A stretch of 64,000 nucleotides of DNA, taken from contig NC_071672.1 of the NCBI RefSeq assembly GCF_028554725.1, positions 33,624,944 through 33,688,943 on the forward strand, given 5' to 3'. The translations under genes were made by a program, and so were the position numbers. The DNA comes from Zeugodacus cucurbitae (Eukaryota > Arthropoda > Insecta > Diptera > Tephritidae). The notes beneath the pieces were generated by a model, which saw nothing but the letters and a program-made list of their open reading frames with translations, made no database searches and was not told the origin of the DNA. Shown one piece after another: positions 22,364 to 33,049 of the stretch (the first letter of the stretch is position 1; every line of letters begins with the position of its first letter).

Positions 22364-23701
22364 GGCACAATTCCGATTACTATGGCGCCGCGATCTGATT
22401 ACACCGTTGGAAAGAGGACGTCCTCCCGATTAAAAAATATATAGGGTTATAGGTACCGCAGACGCCTAGTTTTCGCGATATTCCGCTTTAAAGATAAAAA
22501 AATCAAAATTTTCATCTAGCTATTTCACATAATTTAATACACTTTAACACATTTTACGCACTTTTTTCACCTCAAATATATTAAATAATTAAATAAAACT
22601 GTAGGCGTTGCATTAAATGAACATTTTACTTTTATTATATAATTTTAAAGTCAGAATTATATGTTTCAAAAATCACTTTTCACTCTCAAATTTATGTGTT
22701 TACAATTATACGGAAAACGAGCGCTGCCACATTGTAGATACCATATATAAATTCATCCATAAATTCCTATTTTTACGAAAATTCCTCTTTTTTGCCAAAA
22801 TTCCTCTTCTTTTATTTAACAAAATAAATTTTTAAAAATCATATCAAGGACAGCCTTTTATTTTGCTAACACTTGTATTGGCTCGACCAGGGTAATTTTT
22901 TTGAAGCGCGGCCGAAGGCCGCCAGTGCAGAAAGGAGTTCTACGCGAAAAAAACTTTGGACACCCCGGTTTTGGCTCGACCAGGGTTTTTTTTTTAAAGC
23001 GCGGCCGGAGGCCGCCAATGCAGAAAGGAGTTCTACGCGAAAAAAAACTTTGGACACCCCGGTTTTGGCTCGACCAGGGTTATTTTTTTAAAGCGCGGCC
23101 GGAAGCCCCCAGTGCAGAAAGGAGTTCTACGCGAAAAAAACTTTGGACGCCCCGGTTTTGGCTCGACCAGGGTTATTTTTTTATAGCGCGGGCGGAGGCC
23201 GCCAGTGCAGAAAGAAGTTCTACACGAAAAAACTTCGGACATCCCTGGAAAGATTTTTTATATATATCCTTGATACAGAAGAGAGTTCTACGACAAAAAA
23301 CTATGATATGCTAATAAATAAAACACAGTCATTAAAAATCTATCATCTATGGTTTCTAACATGTGGCAACGCTCGTTTTCCACATAATTGTAAACACAGA
23401 AACCTCTTCAACTATTAGTGTTCTAAGTGGTTTTTAAAATAAGTAATTTTTGCTTAAAAAATCTTAAATAAATCTATATTTTGAATCAAATTGAATGTTA
23501 ATAGTGTAATTTTCAATATGTGAAGTGAAAAATGTGAAAAAATAGTGTTACAGTGTGTGAAATTCCATGTGTTACTTATAGAAAAAATTAGACTTTTAAA
23601 CATGAATATTTTAAAAACTATAAGTCCAATCAAGAATATTTATATATATTCCTGCTCTGGAGAGAGTTGGCAAACGACCGCCAAAGTAATCGGAATCGTG
23701 C
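22364..23701. mobile_element. Mutator-like MITE: long inverted repeats, 9 bp target duplication, tandem array inside
   Basis: CTTATTACC stands directly outside both ends (22355-22363, 23702-23710). The ends are GGCACAATTCCGATTACTA and, inverted, GCACGATTCCGATTACTT. Imperfect inverted arms run for about 360-400 bp, to about 22760 and 23340, and include the matching block GGAAAACGAGCG / CGCTCGTTTTCC. Removing element plus one 9-mer restores the hAT frame as TSSTGNK-LKAAIL. A 9 bp duplication with long TIRs is characteristic of the Mutator/MULE superfamily. The centre carries four 93 bp tandem units and no transposase. Confidence 0.82.
22880..23252. repeat. Tandem array, four units of ~93 bp
   Basis: Units begin GGCTCGACCAGGG at 22880, 22973, 23067 and 23160 (spacings 93, 94, 93). 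Each has a T-rich run, the palindrome-rich GCGCGGCCGGAGGCCGCC, then AGTGCAGAAAGGAGTTCTAC and CTTTGGACACCCC. The frames open across the array on both strands are a by-product of unit lengths near multiples of three, not a gene. The array is the core of the Mutator-like MITE. Confidence 0.92.
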
Positions 23702-23880
23702 CTTATTACCCGTAGATGACGTGAACACAACTCTCATTATATGTTGGCGGCCACAATGAGTAATGGGTATCACTTGGATCAAATATGCATATTTCTCCCC
23801 ACTTATGCATGTCGTAATAGCTTCCAGTGGCTTGAGCAAGGCAATAATTTCAATTACATAATTTTTGTCTTTTGTCAATA

Positions 23881-24762
23881 CAGTCGACTCTCGTTAATTC
23901 GAAACTCGAGGGACTCTTGAAATATTACGAATTATCGAGTGTTTGAAATATCAAATGGTTCGAAATTTGTGGGAGAAAATAAATAAAACTTCGAATTATT
24001 AAGTGTTGGTTAATTTTTATTTATTAATATAAAAATGACAAGAATTAAGAGGTACATTCGTGTACATACATACCCGAATGCGGGGAGAGTGATCTTTGTC
24101 ACTCAATGTGGAGTTGCATTGCAACCGGGTGCCGGACCCAAAGTACGGCAGAGGTTTTAGATAGGCCTCGAACCTCACCAAGGTGGTTAGTCCATTCCAC
24201 ACTGCCAATTGGTAATGTCAATTAATTAATCTTTCGAAAGAACTTTGTTATACTGATTTGCTTTAAAGCACAATTCTGCTGCTCACACTGCTCAATATCT
24301 TTTTTCATCAGAAAACTCACACCGTAATCGTCATATATTTATACTTTCTAGGGCTCATAACTAACGCTAACTTTAAACTGCATACCAACGAAAAAGTAAC
24401 AGTAACTGAATAACTAAACACATCAATCCGTGAGAAGTGTGTGGGTCAAATAGTCAAACTAATCATAACAAAAACAAAGGCTCGTGTATCTTGATACAAG
24501 TTTGAACTTGTCGCAAAATATACTTACAATCTTTCCGCCTCTTCTCTCTGCAACTTTGAATTGTCGAGTGTTGGACGCTGATGAGTTCGAATTAATGCGT
24601 CGTTTTGTTAAATAGCAATGATTTTTTCGTTCGAATTACCAAGTATATGAAAATGTATTGATTTAGTTCGAAATATAAAGAGATTCTGTAAGGAACTCGT
24701 GATAACTTTGAATTATAGGGAGGTTCGAATTATCGCAGGTTTGAATTAACGAGAGTCGACTG
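23881..24762 (-). mobile_element. pogo/Tigger-type transposon, copy 2, deleted
   Basis: Same family as 18625-19673 but inverted. CAGTCGACTCTCGTTAATTC is at 23881 and its inverse ends at 24762, with TA outside both ends (23879-23880, 24763-24764). The internal deletion is larger than in copy 1 and no useful frame remains. It sits in the hAT transposase between the SDAPQM region and the ALLKPLEAIT block. A foreign segment of about 145 bp (24070-24213) replaces the matching sequence of copy 1. Confidence 0.87.
24070..24213 (-). repeat. SINE-like insertion with pol III box motifs
   Basis: Present in Tigger copy 2, absent from copy 1. Read on the minus strand it begins TTGGCAGTGTGGAATGGAC (resembling an A box) and about 30 nt later has GGTTCGAGGCC, an exact match to the pol III B box consensus. 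This is the layout of a tRNA-derived SINE head. No A-rich tail is visible and I cannot define a clear target duplication, so the call is tentative. Confidence 0.45.
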
Positions 24763-27132
24763 TATCATCTGCGGTGCATCCGAAAAATTTAAAAGAACTT
24801 GGCCGATATAAAAATGAGCTTAACAAAGCGCTCCAATATGTAAAAAGTGGATTTCCACCTGATTTTGACATCGATTATTACCTTTAAGGCATTTCCTTCT
24901 GATACACCAGCAGAAACCTGCAGCTGACACAAGTTTTCTTTAGATCTGCCGTTGCGCTTCAATCAGAGGACAATAGAACGGCTTTTGGCCACTAGATTTG
25001 TAGCGTCGTCAATCTCTAAGGCATTCGTGCAAACTAAATTTAAAGTATGGGCGTAGCCACGGTACATGGTGGGACTTGCCAAAGCTTTGGTGTATTGCCT
25101 TTACCATATTGGCGCCACTACTGCTCACCACTGCTGTTACCTGGTTTTTTGTTCAAAATTGTCGAACGTTGACATTAGCACTTCAGAAATGTATTCCGCA
25201 ATGTGGGCTTGTGTCAACTTGAACACCCCAATTGTCACAATGATTTGCTTATTTGCAAATAGGTCGTGCAATGTTAAGCCAATCATGCTATTTGTGATTA
25301 TATCCGTACATATATCTGTAGTTAAGGACATGCCGAACACTTGGGACTAGAGACCGACCGATTAATCGGCCTAGGTATCGGCATCGGCCACAAAATTCAG
25401 CATCGGCATCGGCCATATTTGGCCGATTCTTTCTACTTCTTTCGGATTACACTAAAATATTTTTTTTTTCTTTTTTGATTTCTTTAAAGCGTACAATTTG
25501 AATTTTTCTGTTTACCATATAAAACACAATGATTCACATTTGACTAAACTAATAAATCACCACGAGGATTATTTAAGTCTAGTATAAAGAAACTCAATAA
25601 ATTTGCATTAAATTGAAGGTTTTATTTAGCACTGCTAGAAAGATTCGATTTATGTCAAATATTCACAGTTTTGTTTAACAACTTGTTGAGATTTTGAAGA
25701 TAATGTCATAAAGCCACTATTATAACTAGAAGCATTCGTAACTAGGAGAGTCTATTTTTAAAAGTTCGCCATAGACCGGATCACTTGGTGCTGTCCTGGA
25801 CTATAAGGTGCATGCAAAAGAACCTGCTAAACAAGCTTCCAAAGTTTCTATCGAGTCATTACTAATAGCGTTTTCTTTTCTCGATCAGAAAGTCTGCCTC
25901 ATTATGTGACAACATTATTAAAATTATCAATTACCCCCTGTGAAATTGTTCCACTTTTCGCATCACAAAAGAACCAAAAAAGTGTCACCCTGTCATGCAT
26001 CAGCTGTTTGACTTTTTGCGGCAATTTGGGAAGAATAGTGAATTTGCGCCAATTTGGAATTAATAAAGAATTCGAGTGATATTAAAATTTCTAATGGAAG
26101 CTAATAATTCCTGTTTCAAAAGGATACAAAGTAAGTATACAAAATAAACATTTAAAACACAGCGTAGGATATGTATATAATATGTTTTCGTTTCAGTGTG
26201 GACAGACAATGCATATGTATGCAACTATATTGGAAAGGAATTCATAAATAAGATTAAAAATATTTAACCTTTTTGTACCTTTTTATAGTGTAGTTCCTTA
26301 ATATATAACCTTTTTGTACCTTTTTATAACTATTTAAACTGAAATGAAATGTATGAAAAATACTGAAGTTCCTAATTATATTAATACTTTGTTTATTGAA
26401 TTGCGTGTTTTATTTTGTTTTAGTTAATTAAATAAAAAAAGTTAATTTACATTTCTTGGAGTCTTTAACTTCGTTACGCTTTATCTGACCTAATTGTGAA
26501 AGAAGTTGGTCTCTCCTGTTGTCTCTTTCCATGGATATGTTATCATCATTAGCATCATCATCACATGAATCGCTAAAATCAATAACGTCGCCCATGTCGA
26601 TGCAAAGATTGTGTAGAACACAACATGCCAAAATAAACTTCGCCATCGACTGAACGTTATGAAAATCTAGCCGCATTAGCTGACGGAATCTGGATTTCAT
26701 CATTCCGAAAGCATTTTCAAGTTTCACCCTCGTCTGACAAAATTTTGTGTTGTATACCTTTTCGGATTCTGTCAAATTACCATAATCTCTCTATGGTGTT
26801 AATAAATATTCCCTTATAGGATATGCCAAATCTCCCAATAAATGGTATTTTGGGGCACATAGGCTCGACAATTCTTTGCCAATGAAAGATAATCTGAGAA
26901 CACTAGCATCATGTATTTTGCTAGGCACCCCGGTAAATACGTCCAAAAAATGTAACTTTGCATCACATACACCTTGAAGAGTGATTGAAACACAATCGTG
27001 CCTGTTGATATATGTGGAACGTATTTTATGTTTGGGTTTTCTGCTTGTGATGTAACTTCCATCAATGCAGCCCAAGACATTCGGAAAGCTAGCTATCTGC
27101 AAATAATACATAATTTATATTACATATATTAA

Positions 27133-29457
27133 TATTACGTCTAGCCGCAATCCGCATCAAAGCGAGGTTCTTCAACATATCGCTGATATGCGCCCACGCC
27201 CCGACGGAAGAGAAGGACGAAGTGATCAAAGATACCTTCTATGAGCGCCTAGAACGTACCTATGAGCGCTGCCCCCGCCACGATGTCAAAATCGTGCTTG
27301 GCGATTTCAACGCTAGGGTGGGTAAAGAAGGTGTCTTTGGCACAACAGTCGGAAAATTCAGCCTCCATGACGAAACATCACCAAACGGTCTGAGGCTGAT
27401 CGACTTCGCCGGGGCCCGAAATATGGTCTGTAGTACTAGATTCCAGCATAATAAAATCCATCAAGCTACTTGGCTGTCCCCGTATCGAATCACTCGCAAC
27501 CAGATCGATCATGTTGTGATAGATGGACGACATGTCACCAGTGTTTTTGATGTGCGTACGCTTCGTGGTCCCAACATCGACTCGGACCACTATCTTGTAG
27601 CAGCTAAGATACGCACCCGCCTCTGTGTAGAAAAGCGCACACGTCAACAAACACAAGGAAGGTTCGACATCGAGAAGCTGCAATCACAACCGACAGCCGA
27701 ACGATTTTCTACTCGACTTGCACTCCTGCTCTCTGAGAGCACTTATCAGCATCTCGGTATAAGGGAGCCGTGGGACGGCATATCAAACTCCTTACGTACA
27801 GCTGCAACCGAAACCATTGGTTTTCGGAAAAGTCAAAAAAACAGCTGGTATGATGAGGATTGTCGTCTCGCAGTGGAGAGAAAACAGACTGCCTACCTCG
27901 CAATGTTGCGATCGACCGCAACACGAGCGGGATGGGAAAGATACCGAGAGCTGAAGAGGGAAGCGAGACGCATTTGCAGACAAAAAAAGAAAGAGACCGA
28001 AATGCGTGAGTATGAAGAGCTTGACAAGCTGGCCGACAGGGGTAATGCTCGAAAATTTTACGAAAAGATCCGGCGACTAACTGAAGGTTTCAAGACCGGA
28101 GCACACTCCTGTAGGACCCCCAGAGGTGATCTATTTATTGATGACCAGAGTATACTGAGTTTGTGGAGGGGACACTTCTCCAGCCTGCTAAATGGCAGTG
28201 AAAGTACAACATCAGGAGATGGCGAATCCGATTCCCCAATCGACGACGATGGAGCAGATGTTCCATTGATAAGGTGCATGCATCAGCTTCTTTGCAGAAT
28301 ATGGTCGGAAGAAAGCATGCCTGACGATTGAAATCGCCCAATACACAAAAAGGGAGACCCCACAATTTGCGCCAATTACCGTGGGATAAGCCTCCTCAAC
28401 ATCGCGTATAAGGTTCTGTCGAGCGTATTGTGTGAAAGACTAAAGCCCACCGTCAACAAACTGATTGGACCTTATCAGTGTGGCTTTAGACCTGGAAAAT
28501 CAACAACAGACCAGATATTCACCATGCGCCAAATTTTGGAGAAGACCCGTGAAAATAGGATCGACACACACCATCTCTTTGTCGACTTTAAAACTGCTTT
28601 CGACAGCACGAAAAGGAGCTGCCTTTATGCCGTGATGTCTGAATTTGGTATCCCCGCAAAACTAATACGGCTGTGTAAGCTGACGTTGACCAACACAAAA
28701 AGCTCCGTCAGGATCGGGAAGGACCTCTCCGAGCAGTTCGATACCAGACGAGGTTTCAGACAAGGTGACTCACTCTCGTGTGATTTCTTTAACCTGATGC
28801 TGGATAAAATAATACGAGCTGCAGAGCTAAATAGAGAAGGTACAATCTTCTATAAGAGTGTACAGCTACTGGCGTACACCGATGTTATCGATATCATTGG
28901 AAACAACACCCGCGCCGTTAGTTTTGCTTTCTCCAGACTGGATAAGGAAGCGAAGCGTATGGGTCTGGTGGTGAACGAGGACAAGACGAAATATCTCCTG
29001 TCGTCAAACAAACAGTCAGCGCATTCGCGTCTTGGCTCCCACGTCACTGTTGACAGTCATGACTTTGAAGTTGTAGATAATTTCGTCTACCTGGGAACCA
29101 GCATTAACAGCAATAACAATGTCAGACTGGAAGTCCAACGCAGAATCACTCTTGCCAACAGGTGCTACTATGGACTAAGTAGGCAATTGAAAAGTAAAGT
29201 CCTCTCTCGACGAACAAAAACCAAACTCTACAAGTCTCTCATCATTCCCATCCTACTTTACGGTGCAGAAGCGTGGACGATGTCAACATCCGATGAGACG
29301 GCACTAGGAGTTTTCGAGAGAAAGGTTTTGCGGAAGATTTATGGTCCCTTAAGAATTGGCAACGGCGAATACCGCAGACGATGGAACGATGAGCTGTATG
29401 TGTTATCCGACGACATAGGCATAGTCCAGCGAATAAAAAAACAGCGGCTACGACAGA
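27133..29457 (+). mobile_element. RTE copy G, truncated at both ends, in a transposase intron
   Basis: A plus-strand RTE with endonuclease (27222-28331) and RT (28428-29474) frames. It begins inside the endonuclease and stops in KKQRLR, before the normal 3' end. ACATATATTAA lies on both sides (27122-27132, 29458-29468), which looks like an 11 bp target duplication. It sits in the intron of the PIF/Harbinger transposase. The two frames are separated by a deletion between 28270 and 28340 and by stops. It is the only RTE in the window on the plus strand. Confidence 0.83.
27222..28331 (+). pseudogene. RTE copy G: endonuclease and linker
   Basis: Open for 369 codons. It contains GDFNARVGKEGVFG, NGLRLIDFAGARNM, RNQIDHVVIDGRHV and SDHYLVAAKI, the later motifs of an EEP-type nuclease; the N-terminal catalytic Asn and Glu blocks seen in copy F are missing because the element is 5' truncated. 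The linker (LKREARRICRQKKKE) is basic and coiled-coil-like. A deletion then removes about 250 bp up to CMHQLLCRIWSEESMPDD, where the frame ends. Confidence 0.8.
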
Positions 29458-29474
29458 CATATATTAAAATATAA
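28428..29474 (+). pseudogene. RTE copy G: reverse transcriptase
   Basis: Open for 348 codons with GFRPGKSTTDQIF, DFKTAFDS, GFRQGDSLS and the C-terminal block SLIIPILLYGAEAWTMS. In the catalytic box the usual YADDIDIIG reads YTDVIDIIG, so the second Asp is replaced by Val and the enzyme should be dead even if made. The C-terminal zinc-knuckle-like end present in copy D is missing. Confidence 0.82.
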
Positions 29475-30239
29475 ACCATTATTACATTTTCAAACTCTCT
29501 AGCGATAACTTCCCTCTCCGAAGGTTCTTTTGGGAACCTTATTATTTCTGGTGCGACATCTTTCACTATGAAGTTTAACACCGCGTTAAATGTTTTGAAA
29601 AAATTGGCCAAAGCCATATTAAATAGATTGCCTACTTCTCTGAAGCTGCTTTTGTTTGCAGAAAACCTATATTAAATATGGAAAACAAATTGTTAACAAT
29701 TTTGGTATAAAAGTTGCAATTAAATCAACATATCACAAAAACACAAGCACTTGAGTTTTGGCTGTTGTTGGGGTCCTTCCTCCTTGCAGCTTCTTGGTAT
29801 AAGCCACGCACTCGACATATATTTGATCAGGAGATTAGGATAAACGTCCCGTCTGAAGCGAAAGTTTTTTTTGAACTGTAATTTCAAAATATAATGAAAA
29901 TATGTTTCTCATTTAATGTATTATATGTTACCTCTGCCTCCGAATAGGCGTTCACTACGTCTTCAACGAAATTTTTAACCTAGGTAGGGGATATTTTTCA
30001 ACATCTACCATCTCAATTTCGTTTTCTGATGAAGACGATGATGAATCTATCAGTTCATCCGCAATTTCACGATTCATTTTATTAAAAATTAAACTCAAAT
30101 AAAAATGTAAAGAAATATCAGCTGCAACTCTCACTCTTTCGTTTTGGCAGTGTAGAATATGTGACAGTTTTTTCGGGTTAGGTTGAAACATTTTGAGGAA
30201 AAAACAAACAACCCTGAAAAAATTTTGAGAAAAGAACAC

Positions 30240-30534
30240 GCAAATTAGACAGCTCGGAGACAGAGTGGAATAAATGCAAAATTTTAATGAGAAAAGAAAA
30301 CGCTTTCACAATGCGAGATATAAATGACAAAAGTCATCTCTTTGAAAATAACGGATTATTTTTACTAGACCTACTATTTTCGAATATTGGCCTAATGCTC
30401 ATATTTGTCCGTAAGGGATTAAATGGTTGTTTTCAATAATTTTTTTTTCTATGTAAACAATTATTTATATAATTCAAACTTTTTTCTGTTTTATGGATAC
30501 ATATTTAAAGAATAATTTCTGAAATAAAAAAAAA
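30240..30534. other. AT-rich spacer without recognisable features
   Basis: Sequence between the PIF/Harbinger 5' end and the start of the duplicated block. I see no reading frame, inverted repeat or known motif; the terminal repeats of the PIF element should be near here but I could not identify a convincing pair. Confidence 0.4.
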
Positions 30535-31409
30535 TTAAAACTCCTCCATTCAGACATCATTTCCGGTGACCCCTCGGAAAAAGGTGCGTCCGCGTTGTCA
30601 GCATAACTCCTGACAGGATCACCCAAAATAAAAAAAAGTGTTCTAGGTAAGACCATAAACTCGTGCTTGAAGGAAGGGAAGACAAAAAACTAAAAATTCG
30701 AGTTTTGGCAGAAATGTTTCCAAAAAAATAAAAATTTTGGTCAAATTTGCTTGACATTTTGTTTTTTTTTTTTTAAATAGTTGTAATTGGAAAAAGAAAA
30801 AATCCTTCGTTCAAACACGAGTAAATTGTATCTCGAACACATACAAAATTTCATCAAGATCGATTGAGTAGTTTTCGCGAACATTTGACAACCGATTTTG
30901 ATAACATGGTTCGAGAAAAAAACGCGTTTAAAGGAACAATAATAACTGACTTGGAGCGCACAACCTCCAAAGTCTATAACTCTGAAACTATTATTCGGAT
31001 CGACTTGAAAATTTAGGATAACATTCTTGCGATATTGTAGAATAAAACAAAACTAAAAAGAATATTTGAATCCACGAAACCCATGTAAAGGAAAAAAGCT
31101 ATATTGCTGATTCGCTTTGAAAAACGTGAATAACTTATTTTTTCTATCAACATATGTATATATTAAAATAATAATTTATTAAGTTTTGAATATTAATTAA
31201 ATGAATAAACAACTTCATATTTACATATGAACTGAGTTGTTTACTTATTTTGTAATGTTATTTGTCTTTGTTTTTCTTTTGTTACTATACTAATTTACTA
31301 AATAAAGTTATTGATGAAAGAATCGGCATTGGCATCGGCATCGGCCAATTCTTTGCCAACTGGCCGATTAATCGGCATCGACCAAAAATTTGGTATCGGT
31401 CGGACACTA

Positions 31410-31632
31410 CTTGGGACACGTGTTTTTTTAAGTTTTCAATCTCCTCTTCATACATTTTCTCCATTTCAGCCTTTATTGTGTTCCTGTTTGGCACTTTATA
31501 TAAGGGATGCTGCTCTTTCATTAATTTCAAGAATCCTTTGCCTAAAATTCATAATCAATGTTAGCAACACTAAAAAAATTATATTTCTTAACATATTACC
31601 TTCCACATGCGAAAATGGCAAATTGTCCATAA
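31410..31632 (-). pseudogene. hAT transposase fragment (post-BED region), right copy
   Basis: Same content as 9913-10131: KGFLKLMKE and an acidic helix ending KKHVSQ, with the short GT-AG intron. Here it directly faces the 8 bp CTTGGGAC duplication, and the protein resumes at 25347 as SQVFGMSLTT. This shows that the hAT gene was cut in two by the 25348-31409 insertion. Confidence 0.75.
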
Positions 31633-32860
31633 CACAGGTCCACAAAAAAAAAATCGATGAAAGGTTCCTTTGACCAAACATGGTGTAACATATGTATTTT
31701 GGGCCGCTGAAACCGAATCTGAAGTCCGTTTTACTCCATCACGTCAGGATTTTTTCCTAACCTCAAAATACATATCGGATTTTACTTGAGAGAAAAAAAT
31801 TTAAAAATATTAACGGATTTAGCTTAATTTTGGGATAGGGGGGTTTTGAGGGGTCCCTGATTACGAAATTAAAGACAAATTTTCAAAATACAAAATGGTG
31901 GATCCAATATGGCTGTCGGATGTAAAAAAATGACTTAAATGTTCACAAAACTTAGTATATATCTAGAAGTTTTTAGGGCCGTTGCTCACAAATTATATCG
32001 TGTGTCTGCATCCAGGGCACCTCCACGTGGTGACGGAGGGCAACGGAGTTGTTCCGTGATCCGGCAGAGTCCCTGTATCACGCTCCTTAAGGTGAGTCTG
32101 CAATGGGTTTAGTTGTACGTGTACGTGACCCTAATCCCATTTTAGACTCACCTTTACGCCGTCATGATAGGCACACGAAAAATAAGTACGATGCAGGTCG
32201 GAACCCCAGTATCGTCGGCTGGACAGGGTAAGAAAGCGGGCCCGCTGGCGTCGTCATCAAGCAACCGCAGCTTTACCTTGGTGGGTGACTTGGCCTTTGA
32301 TGAGTATAATGATACAAGAAAAATATTTTGGAAAATGAAAGACAATTTCTGTGTCGTTTGTGGAGAATACGTTATAAGTAAGATCCGAAAAAAATTGACA
32401 GATACACTAAAATCTAGCTATACGAAAGTTTTCGGCATAGAAACTAGTGACATCGTCAATGATTGCACTCCAAAAGAGATATGCCTGAGATGTTCATTGC
32501 AACTGAAGAAACGCAAGAAACTAACTAAAATCAATGTTAGCGAGCTCAAAAACTCACGAATACTAAGTTTTGTAAAAATCCATATTGGACTTTCTATTTT
32601 GTATTTTGAAAATCTGACTTTAAATAAGTGATCAGCGACCCTAAAAACCCCTCGATCCCAAAATTAAACTAAATCCGTTAATATTTTTAAATATTTTTCT
32701 GTCAAGTAAAATCCGACATGTATTTTGAGGTTAGGAAAAAATCCTGACGTGATGGAGCAAAACGGACTTCAGATTCGGTTTCAGCGGCCCAAAATACATG
32801 TGATACACCATGTTTGGTCAAAGGAACCTTTCATCGATTTTTTTTTTTTGTGGACCTGTG
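31633..32860 (+). mobile_element. Long-TIR/TAA transposon, copy 2
   Basis: Identical ends to copy 1 (CACAGGTCCAC ... GTGGACCTGTG) with TAA outside both (31630-31632, 32861-32863). It is shorter because about 105 bp after the Cys-pair region is missing and replaced by two bases. Its frame at 32164-32631 keeps the first 118 residues of the copy 1 protein and then reads into inverted-repeat sequence. Confidence 0.82.
32164..32631 (+). CDS. Cys-pair protein of the long-TIR element, copy 2
   Basis: 155 codons. The N-terminal Ser/Gly region and CVVCGEYV ... CTPKEICLRC are as in copy 1. After KKRKKLT the deletion changes the frame into SELKNSRILSFVK and other sequence derived from the right inverted arm, replacing the FASPMIW end. 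The C-terminus is therefore an artefact of deletion. Function unknown. Confidence 0.5.
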   Translation: MIGTRKISTMQVGTPVSSAGQGKKAGPLASSSSNRSFTLVGDLAFDEYNDTRKIFWKMKDNFCVVCGEYVISKIRKKLTDTLKSSYTKVFGIETSDIVNDCTPKEICLRCSLQLKKRKKLTKINVSELKNSRILSFVKIHIGLSILYFENLTLNK

Positions 32861-33049
32861 TAATTATCATTTCAACGATGCACTTGGTGATCTTGCTATG
32901 CTTGGAGCCACCTGATAGATAGCTTTGTGGCGTTGGAAAATGCCGATTCAATATTTGGCTGACTCTGGCTCTTGGTTGACTGGGGTGGTGCTGATGTTAT
33001 AATACAGGTTGTGCTCGTCATCTCAATTTCGTCCGTTTCGGTGCCGATT
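32861..33049 (-). pseudogene. hAT transposase exon fragment, right copy
   Basis: Same sequence as 11470-11655. 32889-33049 is also repeated at 47535-47695 (161 bp, two mismatches by eye). It ends exactly where a Jockey poly-A tail begins. It belongs to the hAT gene whose C-terminal part is at 21.8-25.3 kb. Confidence 0.75.

Larger units (their letters stand above)
21795..25347 (-). pseudogene. hAT transposase, C-terminal two thirds, interrupted
   Basis: Minus-strand hAT transposase read across its insertions. 25347-24765 gives SQVFGMSLTTDICTD (first catalytic Asp region), IGVFKLTQAHIAEYI, AHTLNLVCTNALE and WKSTFYILERF. 23878-23711 gives ALLKPLEAITTCISGEKYA and TSSTGNK. 22363-21900 gives LKAAILSQFDRRFGSME, ASTLLDPRIKKLHF and, near the end, ARQYCLLIGTSVPAESL of the dimerisation region. 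The end at 21795 (TAGTGATGGG) looks like a hAT terminus. It is split by a Mutator-like MITE and by a Tigger element, and several stops remain. Its N-terminal exons lie at 31410-33049 and 47535-47908. Confidence 0.85.
26428..30077 (-). pseudogene. PIF/Harbinger (HARBI1-type) transposase gene, interrupted
   Basis: Minus strand. Exon 1 starts MNREIADELIDSSSSS at 30077 and needs a one-base correction near 29980 to keep frame. Later pieces give FRRDVYPNLL, SSFREVGNLFNMA and FPKEPSEREVIAREFE (29690-29490). After an intron holding an RTE the gene continues FPNVLGCIDGSYI (first catalytic Asp), DVFTGVPSKIHDASVLR, LLGDLAYPIREYLLTP (second Asp) and TRVKLENAFGMMKSRFR (catalytic Glu). One in-frame TAG interrupts the protein at 26778-26776. 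All three acidic residues are thus still encoded. Introns show GT...TTTGCAG type junctions. The tail is acidic and Lys-rich. The accessory Myb-like protein usual for this superfamily is not found nearby. Confidence 0.85.
25348..31409. mobile_element. 6 kb hAT-ended insertion with 8 bp target duplication
   Basis: CTTGGGAC occurs directly outside both ends (25340-25347 and 31410-31417). The left end is TAGAGACCGACCGATTAATC, and the inverted right end TAGTGTCCGACCGATACC followed by another CCGATTAATCGGCC palindrome. 8 bp duplications are the hAT hallmark. The flanking hAT frame reads SQV on one side and VSQ on the other, so the insertion split one transposase gene. The interior is largely a PIF/Harbinger element (26.4-30.1 kb) with an RTE in it, plus AT-rich DNA at 25.4-26.4 and 30.1-31.3 kb. 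The original element was probably a short non-autonomous one later enlarged. Confidence 0.75.

Noticed and set aside
22880..23252. CRISPR-like array
   Set aside because: Units are directly adjacent with no unique spacers, and the context is eukaryotic transposon DNA.
22873..23418. Overlapping frames of 60-137 codons on both strands with repeated Arg/Lys/Ala-rich motifs
   Set aside because: They come from the 93 bp tandem array, whose period is a multiple of three, so any open frame repeats itself.
25820..25930. Coding remnant of a further transposon around CTTCCAAAGTTTCTATCGAG
   Set aside because: A short readable piece exists on minus, but I cannot tie it to any family with confidence.
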